Part shown: piece by piece, positions 11,458-24,534 of the stretch | Position numbering within the stretch: position 1 is the stretch's first letter | Layout of the letters: each line of letters opens with the position of its first letter | Assembly: GCA_034670405.1 (NCBI GenBank) | Contig: JAXDDX010000005.1 | Span: 8,100,001 to 8,164,000, forward strand | DNA: 64,000 nt | Source of the DNA: Hoplostethus atlanticus | Lineage: Eukaryota; Chordata; Actinopteri; Trachichthyiformes; Trachichthyidae | Direction: 5' to 3' | The notes under the pieces: model-generated | What the model was told of the DNA's origin: nothing | The model's database searches: none | Seen by the model: only the letters and a program-made list of their open reading frames with translations | Position numbers and translations under genes: made by a program

Positions 11458-14400
11458 TCAAATGATGACTGTCTCCATGTGATAGGTATGTGAGTAGGTA
11501 AAGGAGGAAGCATGTTTCTGGACGGGGATGGATGGTGGCGCGACAGGGGTGGTGGAGGGAGAGGAGGAGGCGGAGGAGGAAGACAAGGAGGAGCGGCTGG
11601 CCCAGCGGGAAGGCAGGCGTCGGTTGGCAGGGCAGGCAGGTCTGGAGAAGTTCTTCTGGATGGGGGAGGAGATGGAAGACTCCTTGCTTTCCTGTGGAGA
11701 AACAAGTAAATTAACATTTAGGATTATTACACCTTTCTAGCAACAATCAAATTCATCAACTCAGATACTTTACATTTTTTTCACTTGTCCCATCTGTAGT
11801 CTTCTCGTCCCTATAGGGAAAACAACAAGCATATTTCAAACAGGAATATTTGTTATCCAAGCCTGTGAGAGACAGAAGAACAGACCCCGTTCTTTTCAGC
11901 CATCAAGAGCAAAGCATCTGAACTCAAATGCTTTATATACGCTGCAGTCCTCTTGCTATTTATCTGCCCTTCAGAATCTTCATCATTATTTTAGGAGACG
12001 AAGCTCCTTGGTCAAGGTTAAGTGAACATCTTATCCAGAGATAGCGTCGGGCTCTGTCAGGCCAAATCAAATTGGCCTGATAATTGGTCCCACCATTTCT
12101 GAAAACGTTTGCATGACTTTAAAGCCGTTTTAATCTCTAGAGCTTTCTGATTCCTGCGGTCTGCTGAGGGCATTCAGTCAGCAGGCTGTTTGGAGATATT
12201 TCTGTAATTACAACATAAGGGGCAGAATGTTTCCACTAAGAGGCTCTCGAGATGAAAGACACGTTTTTTTTGGGGGGGAGGGGTGATGCAGGGGAGAGAC
12301 ATCCTGCCAAGTTAACTTTGTGTGCCACACCACCAGTTCCTTTTGTTAGGAGCCTTTTAGCAATGAAATGGCCCAGATGCCCAGATTATAATAGAGGTTT
12401 TGGCCTGCTTCTGTCTCTGAGCACATACCAGAAATAAACAACATTCCCTCTGGAGCTGTCCTCCGCCAAGGGCAATCACTAAGTATTTCAGAATGGAATG
12501 TGTGAGTTCCTCCAGGTCCACTAGTGTAATATTTTGACTTTAATGACAAGGCAAAATGGAGGCCTACATTTTTTAATTGAATAAAATGGTTGATAACTTC
12601 TAAGTGTGAACATTTGAACAGTATATGGCACAACTGCTTGTGGGTGGCAGGGTGTGTGGATGGGTGTGGGAGTGTGGACACAGTCTGTGTATATCAGACT
12701 CTACACTCACCTGCACTGTGAGCCGCATCTCTTTCACACCCAGGGCACTGTGGCTGCCGAGCTGTGTACGCGTGGTGTGTGTGTGTGAGGTGTGTGAAGA
12801 GTGTGTGTGTCTTGGGGCAGGAGGTAAGGACAGAGGGTCCATGTCCAGCATGTCCAACAGTTCTATGACCTTCTCTTCCTGTCTGGGACTGAGGTTGGGA
12901 CTTGAAACCATCTGATTCTGTTGGCTCTGGTTCTTTTGAGCCCAGGCTGCACCCTCATAGCTCTTCAGGATCCTCTCCACCGCCCCATAGTTGGATCGGG
13001 ATCCCTCGGACCGTGGATAGGCAGCCAGAGTGAGGGGTTTCCAGGGATGGTCATTCATCACACGTGGCCCAGGTCTGGTGGTGTCAGGCTGGGAAGAGGT
13101 AACAGATGTACGCCCTGGTCTGGTCTCAGCAGAAGGCTGCTGGGGTGAGCCACCAACCTTGGCTGGGTGAGTCCTCAGTCCATGGGGATTCTCCTTCTTA
13201 GAGCTGGACACAGCCATGTTCTGAGCTGGCTGGATATATACAGGTAAAATGGCCTCAGAGAAGAGAGCCTCTGTAGCCGCTCTGGGTTGCGTTTTCCTGG
13301 AGGGGATGTTAGAGGTTTGAGCTTTGTGCTTGACCTCAGAAGGGTGTGTGGGAATGTGAGAGGTTACTGTGGTTTCCCCCCTGAGCCTAACCTCTGACTG
13401 TCGGGGCGAAAGGTCATACAGGACTTCCTGCTTCACTCTCACCTCCTGATCTTGGGGATCACGTCCGGTTCCCCTCGGTTGGACCTCAGGATTCTGAGGC
13501 CTGGGCTCAGAGGTGGAAGGAGACAGTGTGACTTTAGGATGTGCACTGAGGATGCCAGAGGGAACCTCAGCACACTTTGGCCGAAGATCAAAGTTAGGCT
13601 CCCTGGGTGGTGCGACCTCATCCGAGGTACATACTGTTGGACAAACTGTTGGGCAACACCCAGAAGAGGCATCTGCTGAGGTAAAACTGTCCTGTTTCTC
13701 AAACCCACGACCCATCTCAGCCTGAAACAGAGTTCGGTTGAACTCAGCTGTTTTCTGCTCCAGCGTTATGTTCCGTCTGGAACCCTGGAGGTTGGGACAA
13801 GCAGGTGGTATTTCCAGAGAGGGCAAGAGCAAATCTACAGGTAATTCTTGTACAATGTGACACATTTGATGTCCCTCAGGGCTTTTCAGGTTGCCAACAG
13901 CTGGCCTATAGTTTGGGCAGGGAGTCTTTCCCAGCAGTCAGTATGTTCACTTCAGAGAAGCTTTTCTGGATAGGCACGTATGTAGACAACTTGCTGCTAC
14001 TGAACTTGCTCGTATCGCAGGACCAGCGGTTGTGACAGCAGCCGACATTACAGTTAGAGTTTGCAGGTACGGCGCACAATGCTCCCACGCCACCTGTTAG
14101 AACTTTACCTTCATTCTCTTGTAGCATAGCCTCAAACTTTCTCACAATGGATGGGCTGTTACACTTCCTGTCCACAAGAGCACAGGGGCTGTGGCATTTC
14201 CTGCCTGGGATCATGGAGGATTCTGGGATGTGGACTTCTGCCTCTGCGGGGGTGGGGCTGCTCAGTATCCAGGAAGTGGTACGAGGAGGGACAGGTGGGA
14301 CTTCTGTATCCATGTCAGGAAGGTATTTTGGGGTTTGTCTGGTTGTGTCTGCTGCTTTCTGACCCAGTGCTATTAGTTCTCCAGGATTCTGCCTGTCCAC

Positions 14401-14988
14401 TGTTGGCCCACCAGGTGTTATCTGGTGACAAGGTGATCCAGTTCTCCTTCTCCAAAGCCCGGAGTTCATCGTAGATCTGGTTAAGGTCACATGATTCATC
14501 CAGCTCCAGTCTGGTGTTAACATGGCCCAGTGGCATCTCCCTCTCCTCAGACAGGTACAGGGATTCAGATCGAGTCCTAAAGGAAATTAAACAAATAGAA
14601 GAGTACATCAGACCAGTAATGTTATGATCAATTTGAAATCATTTTATTTTTATAATAAACAATAATAAACAATAATACATTTATAAATAATATATATTTA
14701 TATATGTCTTGTATCTCATTTGCAAGAGAGAGAAAAAAATTTTACTACAATAAAACAAACATTGTGATTGCTGCTGTACACATACTGATAAATGATAATA
14801 CCATCAAGTACAGTGTGATTAAATCAAGTAATGGTTTTCATAGTGACAAGTTGGTGCCAGGAAGTTGACATAGTAATGGGGATTCATGTACCTCTTATCC
14901 CCAGTTTTCTTTCTGATTTCATCCTGGTAACTACAAAGCTCCTCGCTTACACGGGCTATCTCCTTCAGAGCCTGAGAGAGAGAGAGGG

Positions 14989-15079
<91 letters not shown>

Positions 15080-17957
15080 GATACTGTGTATTACTGCAGT
15101 AAAAACAGAAACTGGAGATTTTGACTTGATGTTGAGGCAGAAAAAGAGGACTGTACATTCATAGAAAGCAAGATGTGATGGCAGATATACAGGAAGGAAT
15201 GCAGGGACACTGATAATGATGAAACAATAAGATAGTGATAGCAAAGGAGCAAAGAGAAAAAATACACTGTATATAAATGCAGTATTTTCAGCAAATACGA
15301 AAATAGTGTCTTATACACTCACAGCGTTGAGAGCAGTGGTGTTCTTCTTCTTGTCACTGATGTAACTCATCTCTGTCCTTAAAGGATTTTCTTGAGGACC
15401 GACGTGGACATTTTTCATGTTCCCTTTAGAGGTATTAATGTTCCTCTGTGGCAGTCCAGATCCAGGAGCTCCCTCAAAAACAGCCTCCAGCTCTGCTGTA
15501 TCCACAGCTTCCATGCTGTCAGTGACTGAGTCTTGTTGCCGAGGGGCCTCTGGCTTCCAGTTCATCTAAAAGCTCTGGTTGTGCACGGTCATTCTGGGCA
15601 AAATGGCTTCCAACATTGGGTTCACAAAAGTAGTTTCCTTGGAAACAAGGGGAGTGGTAGCTACTGCTACCACCACTGATGTTGCTGTGGCGATAGAAAC
15701 TAGGAAATGGTGGGTATTTGGGGGGCTCTGATTGACTGCTGCTGCTGCTGAGGGGCTCAGAGCGTGATTGGTCACTGAGTTGACTGGAGCCAGTGCTGGT
15801 GGAACGTACGCTGAGCCTAAGAGCAATGTCATCAATATCCTGTGTCCCGCTGTCCACTCCGATCCCCTCTCGCTTGTCCCTCACCTCACAGTACAGCTAG
15901 AAATAAGCAGAGGGGGTGGAGGTCATAATCAGCGATACAGCACTAGACACAGCACTGGGAGTTGGGTTGACCGCTAGGACTGACCAATCAATACTCATCT
16001 AATTATTTTCTTCTTACACTGTATTAAAAATTCTAAACACGTCACTGGAATTACAATAGAAACATTGAATCTCGGTAAACACTATATCTAAGGTCATCCT
16101 GTGTCAAGATTAGATTTTGCAGGACGACAGTATTGTTAATATTTCAATAGTCAGAAGTCAAACAAAATCAACAAAATCCTATATATCTTAGTCTATTAGT
16201 TAACTTAATCTTTATATAACTTCGTTACCCATTAGTTGACTAAGAATTTCTATCCAGTGACTTACACCAGACCAATGTGTTCAAAGAGACTGAAGAGCCT
16301 AAATAATGGCACAGACTGGGGGATATATATCTCTCTCAGCAATAACTATTCTGCCATTTGACACATAGATGAAAAGAAGTGGGAATGAAAAGAACATCGT
16401 TAAGGTAGGAAATGGCATTATATCATGACACTAGAAACATACTAATAGATATGTTGGATCCAATGCTCAGGCAAAAATGCAGAAAGCCAGCCAAGAGTGC
16501 ACAGCAATGGATCTAATGAACATATATTGTACAGACTCCTCAAAACAAACTTGGATAACCTCTGGCCTCCAACCATGGAATCTCAAAATAGGAACTATTT
16601 CATGTTCACTGGGCTCCCTTCCCATCATGCAATGCCTGGATGGGACTACTGCCTTTTAGCCTTCTTTATTCCTCTGCTGTTTTCCTCTCTCATGTTCTGG
16701 TTTTGGGAGGCCAAATGAGAGACACGTGTTCTTTTCAAAGCAAATTGTTCCAGTGCTTTAGTGCTCTTTCCAACTTCTTTTGTATGACTTCCCTCATTAA
16801 AACACTAATCTGCTTTTCTGAGCGTGTCAGATTTTAATCTGCTGGCAGACTCCCCATCCATGCTAGACAGTCCCTTTTTGTACCTTTCTCTTAGTCCCCT
16901 TCCTTCTTTCTGAATTACTCCCTACCATACCCTGTCCTCCCATCCCCCTCTACGTCGCTCCTCTAACCTGACCTCCCCAACCACAAGTCTACCCACACCC
17001 CTAAAGGAAAAATCCATCTTAAAAATTAAAACAGAGTTCATATGAAGTTAGCTCTGATCTCAGACAGTTCAGACAGATTGCTGAACATGAACCAAACTCC
17101 CAGAGACAAGGGAGCCAAGACTGTCTTGATGATGTTTTATTCTTTAACCCATTCAACAATGAACAGACAACTTTGAACACAGTGATAGCACCCAGGGTAC
17201 ATATGGGTACATTTTCTAATATTTAAGTTTTAACACTACAATGAAATAATGCCTGAATGACAAATAACCTATGATCTGTTACTGGATCAGCTCTTAGAGC
17301 CTCAGTTGCTCACGCTCACAATAAAAAAAAGAATAACACATTTTTAGAGATTAGAGTTTTCCCTCCCCTTACCCATTCATCTCTCTGGTAAACCTCCCCC
17401 TCCGGCCTGCCAACTTCCCTGTCTACACCGCTGTAGCTCATAGGACTGTCTTCTCCCCCACCTCCATCTCAGTACACAAACAGAGAAGTGGCAAAACTGA
17501 CCTCCTTTCTCCCTTCCTCTCATCCTCCTCTACTCTGTAGCTGCACTGATCAGCAATATTGTTTTGACAATGTTGATGGTATGTGGATGTGTAGGAGGGA
17601 AGGGTTAGTGTACACTCTGCCGTGTATAGGAAGCCATATATCAGACATGTTTGTTAAGCTAGGAAAACCTAGTGAGGACAAATAATAACAACTTTGGAGA
17701 TATTTATTTGTGTATAAAAAACTTAAAATCATGAAGGATAGTGCACATAATCCATGAAACACTGACATTCTCATCATCATTCTACCTGTCAATAGTGTGG
17801 ATTATGATACTGTTTGTAACACGGTTTTGCTTTTTGCTGAACATGACCACATAATATAGAAATATGTGTGTGTGTGTGTTCATGTAAATAAACTCATCTG
17901 ATCATCATGACAAAATGCAGAGGCAGGTGCACACATCCACACACATGCACCCACCAA

Positions 17958-17991
<34 letters not shown>

Positions 17992-18516
17992 GCACACACA
18001 CACACACTCTCTCTCTCAGTGCCTCACCTCCTCTATCTTCCTCTGCATGTCTCTCAGCTGACTCTCCCACTCCCTCCTCTCCGAGTCGAACCTCTCCAGC
18101 AGCTCGGCTTTCTCCCTTAACCAGTCCCTCTCGTTGTGCTCCAGGCGACAGCGCAGGTCCATGGCCGTCGAGTGCGTGTCCGCCAGCAGCCTCCGCTGCT
18201 CTTCCCTCTCCCGACGGAACGTCAACGTCTCGCCGCACGGTTCCACACCGCTCCGTAATGGCACCGAGCTGCTGGGAGCTGCTGCTGACTGGACCCCTCC
18301 GCTGACCAACCCAGCACCTTCTCTAGTCTCCAACTGGACAGAGAGAAAGAGAGGGGGAGTGCAGAAGGGATAGAGGAGGAGAGAAAAGGAAACGGGAGAG
18401 GCCAAGAGTGGGACAGAGAGCAGGGGAGTCGATAGCGATAAAGAGATAGATTGGGAGTTGGAGGAAGGGGGGTATAGAGAGAGACAGAGAGAGAGAAGAC
18501 AAGACAAGTGAGGCAG

Positions 18517-18568
<52 letters not shown>

Positions 18569-19577
18569 AGAAATTGTTAGATGTGGAATTAAGAGAATGA
18601 AGGAGGGGCAGGAAGAGAGGTGGAGGAGTGAGGGACCGCAGGGACGAGTGTGAGTGGGTTCAGAGGAGGGAAAAGAGACACAGATGAGAGAAGAGGAGGA
18701 CTGGAAGATGGAAATATCCTGTAGGAACTCACACAGGACACACGGACAGCCTCTTCTCCAAGGCACTTCTCTAACACAGGATGCAGTACGGGATATAGCA
18801 GATTGAGGCACAACAGTGAAATATGTCTGCAGAGGATGCACGTGGTCGCAGTAAAAGGATCCATGGGAGAGTAGCAGTGTTTGGACGAAAATGGGTTCGC
18901 ACAAAGAGAATCTTTCTCCTCAACACAAATAAGGGCCAACTCATATAAACATGTCATTTGTTAGAATCTATGTTTCAATGAGAATATTACTGAATGCCCC
19001 TATTCACACGTTTTTTTTCTATGCCCTGGGCAGTTCAGTTTGTGTTAGTGTGTCTTCATTTCTGATCCCTTCAGCCAAAAACAAGAGAAGGGTTTGTCTC
19101 GCCCCCTAATCTGTGATGTTACTTCACAGAGAATGAATTGGAAACGTTCCAAAAGTATGACCGATTATCTATTTTCTGATTCACAACTGTTAGCGCTACT
19201 ATGAAATAGAGCTCACTCCAGTGTAAAAGCTCAACCAGAGCTGCCACGAAATCAGACATTGGACTCCCATTAACTCCCATTCACTGTCAGTGAAGGAGCT
19301 GCAGACTACACACCTTGATGACATCAAAGCTTAAAGCTTTGGATTTGTAGCTTTGGATAAGATGATTGTGTTTAGAAATCAACCCTGAGCTGTCCTATGC
19401 CATAGGGATAACACAAGGGAGTTCTTAAAGTCAGAGGCATCTCTTTTAAGTTATTTAAAGCTAAGAGTGGGTTTGGACAAGCAGATCTGAACTTTCTGTG
19501 GTAAATATGTGCCTTTTGGTGGTGTAAAAAGGGAAAAAATATGCAGGGTTTGGAACTGGAATGAGCCCAAGACAACG

Positions 19578-19656
<79 letters not shown>

Positions 19657-22600
19657 GCGTGTGTGTGTGAGGAAGAGAGAGAATGCATATGTGCATGCCT
19701 GCGTGTGTTTTTTTCAGTATTCAGGCGCAGACATCGAGCAAGGCCTCCCTTACAAGCCTGGGTCATGGTGTTATTTCTGCCTGTGGCCTGGGGTCATGAA
19801 ATTATGGTGGAGGAAAACAAGACTTTCTGTCTGTCTGTGGCTCTTCACAAAGTTCTCCACAATTACAGATGGATGATGACGGGTGCTCCACAGCCTATTT
19901 AAAACACCCAAAGGTAAACAAACAGTGAAAAGTGCAAAAACAAGATGGTTGGAGGAAGAAAATCAAGAAAGAAATAAGTCCACTGACTGAGACGACAAAG
20001 ACGAGGCCCCTGCATATAGTCTTTACAGGGGGCATACTGTATATACAAGAGCAATGCTGCACATACAAGAGGGACAGTAATGAAGCCAAGTCAGGAGAAA
20101 TGCCCACTTACATGCACGTACGAATGCACACACACCAGCTACAAACACACAGTCCCAAGGAGCCATCTCCTGCTACTCTTGGCTACCCCTTTCTGTCACT
20201 GTACAGGGTATATAAAGGTAACTGTGTCACCATGGTGTCCCACTATAAATAGAGGACACACAGCCAAGGCTTTACAATGTCACATTCCTGGGGGAGGTGG
20301 GGAGAGGACGAAAGGGGAGGAGGGGGAGCTGGCTGCTAAGGCAAAGTGAGATGTCTCTAGCTGCCAGCAGCTTTCATAAATCAGTGGCATACACAGAAAT
20401 ATGCCTGGAAATATCCGGCCAGGGACCTCTGCCTGGGACCTTGGGTATTTGCTTGGTATTTGGTGGTAGTGGTGCCGAGAAGGTTGTGGTAACACACACA
20501 GATGCATACACAGGCCTTCTACAGTGTGGAGACAGGCTGTGTATTCACAAATAATCTCAGCATAGAAACTTTTTTTTTTTTTTTCTTCAGAATAAGTAAG
20601 TAAGACCTCTTGCCATATGTTCAGACAAGAAGAGAGGAGAACTTTCACCTCACATGAATATGACCTCTTCACTTGAACCATGCGTTTTGACAGGAAGCGA
20701 TGCTGATGCTGTCGTATGACAACATGGTTTGATCACACCACTTGACATGACAGAAAGAAGCCAGGGCTATCGTCGCAGCCATTATGTTTAGTGGTTTTGG
20801 TTGACTTCTTTAAAAGGTGGTGTTGGAGAACAAGGTTCTGGGGGGGATTTGAACAAGGGACCTTTGCTTTCCCAGCCCATGGCCTGCAGGTATCAGGTAG
20901 ACAATCACCTACAGCTGGAGCTCATCAACACCTGATGTCAATCCCAGCTCGTCAGCGGCCCTATAAGGCAGGTCTGACCAACGTCTGTAGCCACTTAGCG
21001 CACTAGCTCGCTACAGTAAAGCATAATTTCAAGGCTTGTTTACGCCATATTGGCTGTGTTATGTGGTTGTGTTGTTTTCCCAACCCGACCAGTGGGGAAT
21101 GTCGAGACAATGTCGCTTACTTGAAACTATGCTTCAGCATTATATTTTTGTGCTATCGTGCTTTTTAATCCTCCTGCGCTTTTATAAACTTTTGCACAGA
21201 TGTGATTGGTCACAAATACCCAATGACCAAATAAATATTAGTGGGGAAGAAATCGCAGGTGCCTTGTTAAAGTTCAGCTTGAAGCTGATTGGTGATCACT
21301 GCTGCTGTGCTGCTGGTAGGTTCACACAAGACAAGAATAGTAACATTTTTTAGTAAATCTGGGTCCCTGGGTGAAAGAGTAATTTTGTCGTTTGATTCCT
21401 GAACTACGGAAGATTTAAGAAACCCTGACTTAATGCATTTTGACCCTGATGAGCAATCCTAGATTAGCACTTGGCGAATATGGTCCCAGAAGTACAAACT
21501 GTGGCAGGATGTGGCAGAGGGAGAAAACAACTTTTACAATGCAGTAAACCCCACCCAGCATAGCTCAATCCCAAGCCAACATTCCCCTCGGCCTGTTTGT
21601 GCAATCACAGTGTTTGTGTGTTTGTGTTCCATATAAGTTCTGTGGATATGTGAGTGAGACATGAGTGGCTTTCATTGTTAGATGATCAGACACAGCAAAG
21701 TAACTCCTAAAGTCTCCATCTTGTTTTTGTGTAGAAATAAAATTGCACAAACAGCAGAAACCCATAACCATAACTGACAATAAAAAAAAAATTTAAAAAC
21801 AAAAAATTGTTCCTCAATTCTGTAGATAAGCTCACACACACTTTGCACATAGACAAAACAGACACACACAAAGACATCTTTCCTCTGTCTATCTCATGGT
21901 CTGTCTTCTCTCTCCCTTTCTCTCTCTCTCACTCACTCACTCACTCACTCACTCACACCCGAAGTGCCTGTGATGTGAATGACTCACACTGGCATTATGG
22001 TATAAACTAGTGTATAAACCTTGTGCGTGTGTGTGTGTGTGTTGACATCATGGTATAAACTCCTGCAGCAGATTAAACCTCCCTCTCTGCCCAGCTCCCC
22101 TCTGCCTCACTAAGCTTCAGAAACACAAAGCAGAACACTGACTGCCTCTGTCTTGGTAAGGTCTACACAGTGTGTGTGTGTGGGCACAGCAGCCAGAAGG
22201 GGAAAGAGAAGAACTGGACAGTAATATTGTACCATCTACTCAGAATTGGGGGAACAACATGATTCACTGTGTATGTGTTGCATTCCTAATTGTGACAGGA
22301 TGTGCACCACCCTGCACCACCTTGTTAATTTCCAGAGAAACATTTGATTTTGCTTCAGGCTTGGGAAGAGGAACAAAAGGAGATCTGTATGGGTGGGTGA
22401 GTGCGTGACCAATCAGTGATAGGAATCATATGGGGTTCAGAAGGCAGATAAGGACATTATAGTCACAACATCACACAGAAAACAGCATGGAGGCAGTTAG
22501 ACAGGCAGACAGCCAAGACAGACTGACTTAACAAACTTCACAGAATCAAAAGTTTTCATTTTTAAAATAGACAAAGGACAGTCTGAACAAGGTTAAACAG

Positions 22601-24349
22601 AATATCTCCTCACAACATAACCAGAACAAAATACCAAATCCCTAAAGCCGCTTTGCTAACGTTTTCAAGAATAACGATGCATTGTCCTCTGAGCGATACT
22701 TGGCGATGCCTTACGAAGCATGGCACGGCTCTGTAAACCGACCTCTGTGTAAAACGTATTTTCTGCTGTTTTTAAGAAACACTTAACCTATTGTCACCAC
22801 AGACAGTTGCTGTTAATATCTCATCTACTTCAGGCGAGTTGTTGAAAGGTGAGCTGGGTGTCTATGTGTCCGGTTGAAGGTGGGGGGCCTTGCAAAGCTT
22901 TGGCTAAGCTGCGGCTGGAGTTGGACGGGTGCCTGGGTGACTTATCACCTTGCCAACTGGGCGGCAAATTTACAACAAACTAGAGACCAGACGTGTAGAC
23001 AGACATGCAGCAATGAGCAAACACACAGATGCAGAGATAAATAAATACAGTATACTGCTACTGCAAAACATTATAGTACTTTCTCTTTTTGCACACACAC
23101 AAAAAATACAAACAAATACACACATTATCTAAAACTCCACTAATGAGTAACAATGTTATTTTTGAATACCCCCACCGCAACACACACACACACACACACA
23201 CCATCCCTCAGTCACCACCATCTATCCCTACCTGTGCAATCCTGCATTTGAGCTCAGCCTTCTCCAGCTCCCAGGCACATCTGTCCCTGGTGTACTGCAG
23301 CTGGAGCTCGCTCCTCTTCTCCTCCTCTCTCTTCACCTCCGTCTGCACCTCCTCCAAAACCGACTTCAGGTCCAGCAGAATCCTCCTGTTCTCCCCTCCC
23401 TGCATGGGAACACAGTTGGCAGTAACCTTGTTAACCAGGTATACCCGATATACTGTGCTTACTTTGAACGTGGAAAAGTCTTGTTGGCAGAAAATGTCAA
23501 AATGATAACGCTATTACACTCCCAACGACTTAACTAACGCAATCACTGAACAAGAAAGGAGTTGATCAATCACTATGAAATATGCCAGATGAGGAGCTAC
23601 ACTTAAATAACCTTATGGTTACTAATGTACTTCATCAACCAGAGTTAATAAACTAATACCTAAATGATATAAAAAGATAAAATATTGAATTCTTCAAATT
23701 TTAAGTCAGAGATTACAAGTTTAATACAATAAGGTCACTATAATCCTCATGCCCACAGACGAACTACAACTCCCTGTAGGAATATTATAGTGATACAATA
23801 AGAGATAAAACTAGTAGGTAAGTAGTTAAGTTAAGGTCACTATAAACTGCTGACACACTATAAGCACCTATAGGAATATTAGAGGAATATTATTGAGACT
23901 TTTCGTTAAGGGCAGTGATTCATTCCAATTACTTGTATGTCAGCCACTTCTCTCAACAGTAACTCCTTCTCACGCATCCATTCCTCTTTGTCCTGTCCAT
24001 GTCGTTTTTTCAAGTCCTCAAATTTCTTTTTCAGACGTGTGTGTTGGGGTTGTTGTTGCTGCTGCTGCTGCTGAGGTTCAGGCCCCGGCCAGATCTGGCC
24101 CCTGAGGACCTCAAGTGGCGTCCCACCTCCTCCTCCTGGTAAAGCACCGGACTGGGGCTCAAAGATCTGACTGAAGATGGCGGGCGGGGAGGAGATCCTC
24201 CTCAGAGGGCTGCGGCTCTTGCCCCTGCCCCTCTCTGCCCTCTCCACCCTGGAGCAAGGCACAAACTCCCAGCCCTGAGACTGCACGTAGCCTCCACCTG
24301 CACCGCCCCCACCGTGCAGTCCTGAACCGTTCCCAAACGCACTCCACAT
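11458..24349 (-). CDS. kiaa0408: KIAA0408 homologue (coiled-coil, MTCL/SOGA-related), seven coding exons with three frame breaks
   Basis: Coding exons on the minus strand: 23933-24349 (ATG at 24349), 23232-23399, 18028-18333, 15323-15896, 14892-14971, 12711-14576 and 11458-11691 (TGA at 11458). All junctions have GT/AG and compatible phases. Landmarks shared with human KIAA0408 are AELLERFDSERREWESQ then KIEE, EIARVSEELCSYQDEIRK, PPVPPRTTSW, KTAEFNRTLF, SNYGAVERILKSYE and the C-terminal CPANRRLPSRWASRS. The first two exons add a Gly/Gln-rich leader and a coiled coil (KKFEDLKKRHGQDKEEWM). The frame is interrupted at three short homopolymers (plus-strand GGGG 15543-15546, CCC 14407-14409, GGG 13915-13917), each as if one base were extra. 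With one base fewer at each, the total is 1214 codons. Sequencing errors or real decay are both possible. Molecular function is poorly known. Confidence 0.85.
11692..12710. other. Last intron of the KIAA0408 homologue
   Basis: The donor is at 12710 (exon ends GTGCAG, then GTGAGT) and the acceptor at 11692 (CTCCACAG). The join is phase 0 and yields LTVQ-ESKESS. No other feature is seen; long open frames crossing this stretch are read-through of the neighbouring exon. Confidence 0.7.
14973..15074. repeat. (GA)n microsatellite, (CT)n on the coding strand, abutting a splice acceptor
   Basis: About 100 bp of almost pure GA lie immediately upstream, in the minus-strand sense, of the KIAA0408-like exon 14892-14971. 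On the transcribed sense strand this is a (CT)n tract running straight into the acceptor CTCAG, so the microsatellite is the polypyrimidine tract of that exon. Confidence 0.95.
15897..18027. other. Intron of the KIAA0408 homologue
   Basis: AT-rich intronic sequence without supported exons. A CT- and CA-rich low-complexity block (about 17958-18018) sits just past the donor of exon 18028-18333. Minor pyrimidine-rich stretches occur near 16900-17000 and 17380-17530. Confidence 0.6.
18334..23231. other. Large intron of the KIAA0408 homologue
   Basis: About 4.9 kb of intron. It holds a (GA)n run at 18522-18566, a long (TG)n run at 19580-19668, a (TCAC)n-type run at 21929-21956 and a T-run near 20571-20585. 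The stretch 20790-21010 is more GC-rich and non-repetitive; I cannot assign it. No exon is supported. Confidence 0.55.
19580..19668. repeat. (TG)n microsatellite
   Basis: About 40 TG units with small interruptions (GCGTGTGCG) near the right end, within an intron of the KIAA0408 homologue. It produces spurious CVCVCV and HTHTHT frames. Confidence 0.95.
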
Positions 24350-24534
24350 TTCTCCAACCAGTAACGAATGCAAAAAATCAGGGGGTTAATTCACTAAATA
24401 CAATATGGCAAGGTCCCTGCATCTAATGTCCTTTGCCACTAAAACTTCCAAACCTGCTAATATAAATAGAGCATATGTGGACAAGTGGAGCAACGGGTGT
24501 TATTTGCTCAGTGTGATCAATTATTAGACGCAGG

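Noticed and set aside
11409-11740. Gly-rich plus-strand and Pro-rich minus-strand ORFs
   Set aside because: Out-of-frame shadows of the last KIAA0408-like exon (11458-11691), whose correct frame reads CPANRRLPSRWASRS.
14819-15244. Long Leu-Ser and Arg-Glu repeat ORFs over GA/CT tracts (also 18.5, 36.6 and 44.1 kb)
   Set aside because: Dinucleotide repeats read as LSLSLS or ERERER on both strands; no gene evidence.
18323-18957. 193- and 122-codon minus-strand ORFs
   Set aside because: They cover intronic CT-rich sequence upstream of exon 18028-18333 and have no family similarity.
19451-19902. Cys-Val and His-Thr repeat ORFs over CA/GT tracts (also 7.4, 37.9 and 38.8 kb)
   Set aside because: Same artefact from CA/GT microsatellites.
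20850-20900. Possible tRNA gene or SINE on the minus strand (GTTCAAATCCCC)
   Set aside because: Only a T-arm-like string was seen; no acceptor pairing or A-box at the right distance.
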